DNA of 12,705 nt, taken from the NCBI GenBank assembly GCA_030841195.1, contig JAVEDA010000495.1, forward strand, positions 1 through 12,705, written 5' to 3'. The translations under genes were made by a program, and so were the position numbers. This document shows, piece by piece, positions 7,350 through 12,705 of the stretch. How positions within the stretch are numbered: position 1 is the stretch's first letter; every line of letters starts with the position of its first letter. The notes below the pieces were generated by a model. It was not told the DNA's origin and searched no databases. It worked only from the letters and a program-made list of their open reading frames with translations. The DNA is from Actinomycetota bacterium (GTDB lineage: Bacteria > Actinomycetota > Actinomycetes > JACCUZ01).

Positions 7350-8269
7350 CCCTTGACGCTGCCGGCCAGCAGCCCTCGGACGAAGTACCGCTGCAGGCTC
7401 AGGAACACGACGAGCGGCACGATCAGCGACACGAAGGCACCGGCAGACAGGATCTGCCAGTCGTTGTCGCGGGTTCCGGACAGCTCGGCTAGTCGCACCG
7501 TCAGCGGCGAGAGGTCCAGGTTGCCGCCGCCGAAAACCAGGGCCACCAGCAGGTCGTTCCAGACCCACAGGAACTGGAAGATGCCGAACGCGGCGATGGC
7601 CGGTGCCATCAGCGGCAGCATGATCTTGGTGAAGATCCGCACGTGGCCGGCGCCGTCGACCCGGGCGGCCTCGATCAGCTCGCCCGGGACCTCCTTCATG
7701 AAGTTGTGCAGAAGGTAGATGGCCAGCGGCAGCGCGAAGATCGAGTGCGACAGCCAGATGGTCCAGAATTTTCCGGCCAGCTGCGGCAGTCCGAACGGCG
7801 GGTCCACGTACAGCTTGAGCAGCGGGATCATCGTCACCTGGATGGGGACGATCTGCATCGCGAACACGGCGACGAACAGGAAGTCCCGGCCGGGGAACTT
7901 CATCCAGGCGAACGCGTAGGCCGCGAGCGTGGCCAGCGTGATCGGGATGAGCACCGACGGGATGGTGATGACGATCGAGTTGACGAAGTAGGTCGCCAGC
8001 TTCGTGTCACTGCCGGTGAGCACCTCGTGGTAGTTCTCCAGCGTGACGTTCGGGCTGCTGAACCAGGTCCACCAGCCGCTGGTCTTGACATCCTCCTCGG
8101 GCCGGAACGAGGAGATGAACAGGCCGATCGTCGGGATCGTCCAGAGGGTGGCGATGATGATGGCGGCGAACGACGCCCATGGGGATGTGAGCTTCTGGTG
8201 CGCGACCGAGGCAGCCGTCGGCACCGGCGCAGTCGCAGTGGCCGGGACCTCCGGCGTGGTCGTGGTCAT
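7346..8269 (-). CDS. aglG: Sugar ABC transporter permease, AglG/MalG type
   Basis: A 307-aa inner-membrane permease of the binding-protein-dependent sugar importer class. A Thr/Pro/Ala-rich cytoplasmic tail (1-30) precedes about six membrane helices, starting at about 32-54. The EAA loop that docks the ATPase reads EAARVDGAGHV (200-210) through IMLP (216-219). The C-terminus RYFVRGLLAGSVKG and the SGWWTWF segment near residue 64 resemble the AglG permeases of rhizobial alpha-glucoside systems as I recall them, but without their long periplasmic insert. The ATG at 8269 overlaps the aglF stop as ATGA, so the two are translationally coupled. The gene ends in a TAG that shares CTAG with the GH1 stop. 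The substrate is inferred from the family and has not been shown. Confidence 0.93.
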   Translation of the reverse strand: MTTTTPEVPATATAPVPTAASVAHQKLTSPWASFAAIIIATLWTIPTIGLFISSFRPEEDVKTSGWWTWFSSPNVTLENYHEVLTGSDTKLATYFVNSIVITIPSVLIPITLATLAAYAFAWMKFPGRDFLFVAVFAMQIVPIQVTMIPLLKLYVDPPFGLPQLAGKFWTIWLSHSIFALPLAIYLLHNFMKEVPGELIEAARVDGAGHVRIFTKIMLPLMAPAIAAFGIFQFLWVWNDLLVALVFGGGNLDLSPLTVRLAELSGTRDNDWQILSAGAFVSLIVPLVVFLSLQRYFVRGLLAGSVKG

Positions 8270-9228
8270 CGTGCCTCCAGCTTGCGCATCTGACGGATGT
8301 TGTAGACCACGATCGGAGTCACCAGGATGAACAGCATCACAGCGAGGGCTGCGCCGAGACCGTTGTTGAACGAGACGAACGACTGTCGGTAGAACTCATA
8401 GGCCAGCACGCTGGTGTTGAAGTTACCGCCGGTCGCGGTCCGGACGATGTCGAAGACCTTGAGCGTCGCAATGCTGATGGTCGTGAGGACCACGATCAAC
8501 GACGGGCGGATGCTCGGCACCGTGATGTAGCGGAACATCCGCATACCCGAAACCCCGTCGAGGCGGGCCGCCTCGACGATGTCGTCGGGGATCGCCTTGA
8601 TCGAGGCCGACAGCACCGTCATCGCGAAGCCGGCCTGCACCCAGATCATGATCACGATCAGGAAGATCGTGTTCCAGGGCTCGGTGAGCAGGAACCGGTA
8701 GGTGTCGAGACCGAGCCACTTGAGGACCTGGTTGGCCAGGCCGATCTGCTGGTTCTCGGTTGCCTTGTAGTCGTAGACGAACTTCCAGATCAGCGACGCG
8801 CCGACCAGGGAGATGGCCATCGGCAGGAAGATCAGCGCCTTGGCGAACTTCTCGATCTTGGCCTTGTCGATGAGCACCGCGTAGACCAGGCCGATCAGCG
8901 TCGCCAGGACCGGGGTGACGATGACCCAGATCGCCGTGTTGCGCAGCACGGTGATCTGATCCTCGCTGGTGAAGATCGTCTTGTAGTTGTCGAAGCCGAC
9001 GAACTTCTGGGCGCTGGCGTCCTTGAACGACTCGTAGATCGTCCGCAGCCCGGGGTAGAGCAGCCCGAACGCGATCATGAGCGTCGCGGGCAGGACGAAC
9101 ACCACGGTCTGGACGACCTCACCTTTTCGGGACCGGACCCGGTCGGCGAGGAAAAGCACGACTCCCATCACGGCTACGAACGCCCCGATGGCGATGAACA
9201 TCTGACCGAACTTGTAGGGGACCGACAT
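8266..9228 (-). CDS. aglF: Sugar ABC transporter permease, AglF/MalF type
   Basis: A 320-aa inner-membrane permease, partner of AglG. Residues 8-28 form an extra N-terminal helix before the conserved core (helix at about 40-59). FLPMAISLVGASLIWKFVYD (134-153) is a near-signature stretch of AglF proteins as I recall them. The EAA loop is EAARLDGVSG (219-228) to VP (237-238). The frame opens further upstream to 9324, but that part would run through a GC-rich hairpin. The ATG at 9228 has a very good Shine-Dalgarno (GAGGAGGT) 7 nt before it and was chosen. It sits 126 bases downstream of the aglE stop, an unusually long gap for such an operon and one filled by a hairpin. Confidence 0.93.
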   Translation of the reverse strand: MSVPYKFGQMFIAIGAFVAVMGVVLFLADRVRSRKGEVVQTVVFVLPATLMIAFGLLYPGLRTIYESFKDASAQKFVGFDNYKTIFTSEDQITVLRNTAIWVIVTPVLATLIGLVYAVLIDKAKIEKFAKALIFLPMAISLVGASLIWKFVYDYKATENQQIGLANQVLKWLGLDTYRFLLTEPWNTIFLIVIMIWVQAGFAMTVLSASIKAIPDDIVEAARLDGVSGMRMFRYITVPSIRPSLIVVLTTISIATLKVFDIVRTATGGNFNTSVLAYEFYRQSFVSFNNGLGAALAVMLFILVTPIVVYNIRQMRKLEAR

Positions 9229-9235
9229 GCGGCGT

Positions 9236-9243
9236 ACCTCCTC
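9236..9243 (-). promoter_or_regulatory. Strong Shine-Dalgarno fixing the aglF start
   Basis: On the minus strand GAGGAGGT lies 7 nt before the ATG at 9228, the best ribosome site in the window. It rules against the longer frame that starts at 9324. Confidence 0.75.
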
Positions 9244-9299
9244 TCGACGGGGCACAGCGCGCCCCGGGGGGTTGCCAACAGCCTGCGCCGCTGGGGACC

Positions 9300-9342
9300 G
9301 GGGGTGCGGCGGCGAACGCCGCACCCCCGAAGCCCAGGGCTT
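9300..9342. terminator. Intercistronic hairpin between aglE and aglF
   Basis: A perfect 12-bp inverted repeat (arms 9300-9311 and 9317-9328; GGGGGTGCGGCG with its complement) encloses a 5-nt loop. Beside it is the 13-base palindrome AAGCCCAGGGCTT (9330-9342), 12 bases after the aglE stop. There is no T tract on either strand after the stem, so it is a weak or partial terminator at best. It more likely protects the aglE end of the message, giving more binding protein than permease, as in the malE-malF gap of enteric bacteria. Confidence 0.7.
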
Positions 9343-9354
9343 ACTACCTACGGC

Positions 9355-10758
9355 CTAGGAGGCAGGCCAGGAGTCCTCGATCTTGCTGAGGGCGTCCTTG
9401 GTGCTCTCACCGGTGATCCAGGCGGTGAGCTCCTTCCACTCCGAGCCGGCGCCAACGGCACCGGGCATCAGGTCGGAGCCGTCGAACCTGAACACCGCGT
9501 TCGGGTCCTGCAGGATCTTGACCGACTCCTGGTCGATCGCGCTGGCCACGTTGGTGACGTCCAGGCCCTTGTTGGCGCTGACGAACCCGCCGTTCGGGGT
9601 CGCCTTGCCCTTCTCGTTGGCCCAGGTGTCCGTCGACAGGTACGTCTGGAACGCCTGAACCTCGGGCGCGTCGCGGAAGGCGGCGATGAAGTTGCCGGCG
9701 CCGAGAACAGGCTTGCCCTGGTCCGCGTTGGTCACCGGCAGGTAGAACGCGAACACGTCGCCGCCGTCTTCGGCGATCTTGGTGCCCGCGGGGAAGTTGG
9801 CCGCGTAGAAGCTGGCCTGGCGGTGCATCGCGCACTTGCCGTCCAGGATCGGCAGGCCGCCGTCCTGGAACGTCGTCGTCGCGATGCTCTTGACGTCACC
9901 GAAGCCGCCGTTGACGTACTTCGGGTTCTTGAGGATCCCGCCGACCCGGTCGAGCGCCGCGGCGACCTTGGGGTCGTTGAAGGGGATCTCGTGGGCGACC
10001 CACTGGTCGTAGACGTCCGGGCCGTTGTCCCGGAGCATGACGTCCTCCAGCCAGTCGGTGGCCGGCCAGCCGGTCGCCTCGCCCGAGCCGATGCCCGCGC
10101 ACCAGGGCTTGATGCCGGTGGCCGCGATCGTGTCGGACAGGGTCAGCATCTCGTCCCAGGTGGTCGGGATGGTCCAGCCGTTGTCCGCGAACATCTTGGG
10201 CGAGTACCAGACGAAGGACTTGACGTTGGCGTCCAGCGGCGGCGCGTAGAACTTGCCGTCCACCGTGCCGTACTTCTTCCAGTCCTCGCCGAACCACTTG
10301 TCGACGTTGTCGACGACCGACTTGGGCGCCTCGATGACCTTGCCGGTGGTCTGCACCAGGGTCTTGAGCAGACCCGGCTGCGGGATGTAGGCGATGTCCG
10401 GCGGGTTTCCGCTCTTGACCCGGACCACCAGCTGCGCCTCGAACTCCTTGGAGCCCTCGTAGTCGACCGTCGCACCGGTGCAGGACTCGAACAGCTTGTA
10501 CGAGTTCTTCTGCGGCACGTCCTCGGGCGCCACCACAGAGGTGTACACCTTCACGTGCTTGCCGGAGAGGTCGCCGTACTCGGTCATGACGCTCTTGATG
10601 GGGGCGCACTCGGCCTTTGCCAGGCCCGGTGCCTTTCCTCCCGCCGATCCGCCGCCGCCGCCGCCACCGCTGCTACCGCCGCAGGCGGCAAGCACGATGC
10701 TGGCACTCACCACGATGGCGAACGCGGCTGCGCCGCGGCGTGCCTTCGTTGATCGCAT
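9355..10758 (-). CDS. aglE: Alpha-glucoside ABC transporter substrate-binding lipoprotein, AglE type
   Basis: A 467-aa extracytoplasmic solute-binding protein. Residues 1-25 are a lipoprotein signal peptide (MRSTKARR, a hydrophobic core, then LAAC), with C26 the lipidated cysteine. A Gly/Ser linker follows (27-41), then the binding domain. Residues 217-243, starting KPWCAGIGSGEATGWPATDW, are very close to the AglE binding proteins of rhizobial sucrose/maltose/trehalose uptake as I remember them. QLVVRVKSGNPPDIAYIPQPG (109-129) is the usual early motif of this class. The ATG at 10758 was chosen because the signal peptide begins there and a GGGAG ribosome site (10767-10771) lies 8 nt upstream. 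The frame runs on to 10944 but crosses the operator region. The gene is first in aglE-aglF-aglG. Expected ligands are alpha-glucosides such as sucrose, maltose or trehalose; this is inferred from family only. Confidence 0.93.
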   Translation of the reverse strand: MRSTKARRGAAAFAIVVSASIVLAACGGSSGGGGGGGSAGGKAPGLAKAECAPIKSVMTEYGDLSGKHVKVYTSVVAPEDVPQKNSYKLFESCTGATVDYEGSKEFEAQLVVRVKSGNPPDIAYIPQPGLLKTLVQTTGKVIEAPKSVVDNVDKWFGEDWKKYGTVDGKFYAPPLDANVKSFVWYSPKMFADNGWTIPTTWDEMLTLSDTIAATGIKPWCAGIGSGEATGWPATDWLEDVMLRDNGPDVYDQWVAHEIPFNDPKVAAALDRVGGILKNPKYVNGGFGDVKSIATTTFQDGGLPILDGKCAMHRQASFYAANFPAGTKIAEDGGDVFAFYLPVTNADQGKPVLGAGNFIAAFRDAPEVQAFQTYLSTDTWANEKGKATPNGGFVSANKGLDVTNVASAIDQESVKILQDPNAVFRFDGSDLMPGAVGAGSEWKELTAWITGESTKDALSKIEDSWPAS

Positions 10759-10823
10759 GCGCACTGCTCCCTCTCTCGACCAGATCCGGTTCTCCGCGTC
10801 GCGCATGGCGCGCCCGCGTCCCG

Positions 10824-10940
10824 GGTAACCCCGATGTAAACGTTTACGCAACGCGGCGGCAACAGATGTCACGGTAACGATCACGTAACGGACGGTCGAC
10901 CGCGCTCGTCGTGGACAGGAGGTTGCCGGCCCCGTTACGT
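10824..10940. repeat. Cluster of GTAAC elements in the aglE/ATPase divergent region
   Basis: Four GTAAC/GTTAC elements lie here: GGTAACC (10824-10830), CGGTAACG (10872-10879), CGTAACGG (10884-10891) and CCGTTACG (10932-10939). The last two make a perfect 9-bp inverted repeat (10883-10891 and 10932-10940). They may be binding half-sites for an unidentified regulator, or chance. Confidence 0.4.
10836..10847. promoter_or_regulatory. LacI-family operator palindrome
   Basis: GTAAACGTTTAC is a perfect 12-bp palindrome with a central CpG, the classical shape of LacI/GalR-family operators. It lies 77 bases before the aglE start on one side and about 175 bases before the ATPase start on the other. 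A weak aglE promoter can be drawn through it on the minus strand: TTGCCG at 10857-10862 and TTACAT at 10834-10839, with a 17-bp spacer. The palindrome would cover the -10 of that promoter. The LacI protein encoded at 4882-5919 is the obvious candidate ligand; this is inferred. Confidence 0.7.
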
Positions 10941-10959
10941 TCACCCTGCGTCACCACGT

Positions 10960-10965
10960 TGTAAT
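10960..10965 (+). promoter_or_regulatory. Possible -10 box for the ATPase gene
   Basis: TGTAAT matches five of six bases of TATAAT. The best -35 candidate is TTACGT (10935-10940), with a long 19-bp spacer. This would give a leader of about 50 nt with a Shine-Dalgarno, unlike the leaderless genes to the left. Confidence 0.4.
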
Positions 10966-10988
10966 CCCGCACCCTCCACTCGGATCGT

Positions 10989-11006
10989 CCGGCACGTACC
11001 TGCCGG
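10989..11006 (+). other. Small hairpin in the ATPase leader
   Basis: CCGGCA (10989-10994) and TGCCGG (11001-11006) form a 6-bp stem with a 6-nt loop. It ends one base before the ribosome site at 11008. It may tune access to the Shine-Dalgarno, or be chance in GC-rich DNA. Confidence 0.35.
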
Positions 11007-11007
11007 T

Positions 11008-11014
11008 GGAAGGA
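11008..11014 (+). promoter_or_regulatory. Shine-Dalgarno fixing the ATPase start
   Basis: GGAAGGA lies 9 nt before the ATG at 11024. This supports 11024 over the GTG at 11006, which would place the ribosome site inside the gene. Confidence 0.65.
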
Positions 11015-11023
11015 CTTTCTCTC

Positions 11024-12112
<1,089 letters not shown>

Positions 12113-12120
12113 GCGTGGTG

Positions 12121-12169
12121 GCGAGCAGCTCGCAGGGCACCATGTCCCTATGGCCCTGCAGCTGCTCGC
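12121..12169 (+). other. Large hairpin spanning the start of the kinase-like gene
   Basis: The left arm 12121-12138 pairs with the right arm 12153-12169. This gives 10 and 7 paired bases around a single bulged base (C12131), with a 14-nt loop. The stem begins 9 bases after the ATPase stop. The ATG of the next gene (12150-12152) lies at the 3' edge of the loop, and the right arm is its first codons. There is no T tract after the stem. It may end ATPase transcripts, or control translation of the downstream gene. Confidence 0.65.
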
Positions 12170-12705
12170 CGCACCCAGCGACCCGGCACTGCTCGACCTA
12201 CCGTGGCGCACACCGCTGGAGGACTGGCCGGCCGACCAGCTGGTAGCGCTGCCGCGTGGCCTGTCCCGGCACGTCGTACGGTTCGTCCGGCTGGGCGAGG
12301 CCGTGTACGCCGTCAAGGAGATCGCCGAGAACGCAGCCCTGCGCGAGTACGGCCTGCTCCGCCAGCTCGAGCGACGTGACCTGCCGGCAGTCGAGGCGGT
12401 CGCCGTCGTGTCCGGCCGGGTCGACGACACGGGTCACCCGCTCGAGGCGGCCCTGGTCACCCGGCACCTGCAGTTCTCCCTGCCCTACCGGGCCCTGTTC
12501 TCCTCGACCCTGCGGGCCAACACGGCCAAGCGGCTGCTCGATGCACTCGCGGCGCTGCTGGTGCGGCTGCACACCGCAGGCTTCTACTGGGGCGACTGCT
12601 CGTTCTCCAACACACTGTTCCGCCGGGACGCGGGTGCCTTCGCGGCGTACCTCGTGGATGCCGAGACCGGTGAGCTGCACGGCAGCCTGTCCGAGGGACA
12701 GCGCA
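12150..12705 (+). CDS. Kinase-like protein, LPS kinase InaA/DUF4032 type, 3' partial
   Basis: The frame is open from the ATG at 12150 to the right edge (185 residues visible), with no stop inside the window. Kinase-like marks are K56 in YAVKEI (ATP-binding lysine), a helix with E66 (REYGLLRQL), the catalytic loop GFYWGDCSFSNTLF (D149, N154), and D170 in YLVDAETGEL in the place of the metal-binding DFG aspartate. This layout fits the actinobacterial proteins annotated as DUF4032 or lipopolysaccharide-kinase InaA-like, whose substrate is not known. No other in-frame start exists back to the ATPase stop, and no Shine-Dalgarno or TANNNT box precedes the ATG. Expression may therefore depend on readthrough from the ATPase gene or on the hairpin that overlaps the start. 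The C-terminal domain lies outside the window. Confidence 0.8.
   Translation, partial: MALQLLAAPSDPALLDLPWRTPLEDWPADQLVALPRGLSRHVVRFVRLGEAVYAVKEIAENAALREYGLLRQLERRDLPAVEAVAVVSGRVDDTGHPLEAALVTRHLQFSLPYRALFSSTLRANTAKRLLDALAALLVRLHTAGFYWGDCSFSNTLFRRDAGAFAAYLVDAETGELHGSLSEGQR

Noticed and set aside
5916..7568. Minus-strand open frame (550 codons) opposite the GH1 gene
   Set aside because: It covers a GH1 gene with all catalytic residues and crosses into aglG; the translation has no recognisable domain.
10645..10682. GCC-type triplet run, considered as a microsatellite
   Set aside because: It encodes the Gly/Ser linker after the lipidated cysteine, a usual feature of such lipoproteins; triplet changes would not shift the frame.
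9304..10752. Long plus-strand open frame (482 codons) opposite aglE
   Set aside because: It mirrors the codons of a convincing lipoprotein gene; its translation is low-complexity Arg/Gly/Val/Asp-rich with no family motifs, as expected from high GC.
10759..10944. N-terminal extension of AglE
   Set aside because: A clear lipoprotein signal peptide starts at 10758 with a ribosome site just upstream; the extension would translate the operator.

Overview
The window is about 12.7 kb of very GC-rich DNA. Third codon positions are nearly all G or C, so every real gene throws long antisense shadow reading frames. Several features point to an Actinomycetota (high-GC Gram-positive) chromosome: an MsiK/UgpC-type sugar ATPase, a DUF4032-type kinase-like gene, and start codons sitting 7-8 nt behind TANNNT -10 boxes, which is typical of leaderless mRNAs. 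The genus cannot be fixed from this sequence. I see no tRNA, rRNA, insertion sequence, phage gene or CRISPR array.

Left block (1-4822). A membrane-anchored protein of unknown function runs in from the left edge. Facing it is a two-gene minus-strand unit: a PfkB sugar kinase (probable fructokinase) followed by a SnoaL-like/cupin fusion protein. Divergent from the kinase, with only 34 bases between, is a GH13 enzyme of the amylosucrase type carrying two TTA codons. Its 3' end overlaps by 14 bases a convergent isochorismatase-family hydrolase.

Middle block (4882-9228). A LacI-family repressor diverges from a cytoplasmic GH1 beta-glucosidase. The GH1 stop codon shares one CTAG with the stop of the convergent permease gene aglG. 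aglG overlaps aglF by ATGA.

Right block (9300-12705). A strong hairpin separates aglF from the upstream lipoprotein gene aglE. A regulatory region follows, with a perfect 12-bp LacI-type palindrome and several GTAAC elements. The transporter's ATPase gene is transcribed in the opposite direction. A large hairpin then covers the start of a kinase-like gene that runs off the right edge.

How it fits together (inference): an AglEFG-type alpha-glucoside importer, energised by the MsiK-like ATPase, could bring in sucrose or a related glucoside. Cytoplasmic amylosucrase or sucrose hydrolase would release fructose, with glucose or alpha-glucan, and the PfkB kinase would phosphorylate the fructose. 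LacI binding at the palindrome could control the transporter. The GH1 enzyme does not match an alpha-glucoside importer and is the main functional puzzle. I found no clear undescribed system. The most interesting points are the paired leaderless promoters, the two hairpins, the TTA codons confined to one gene, and the kinase/SnoaL-cupin coupling.
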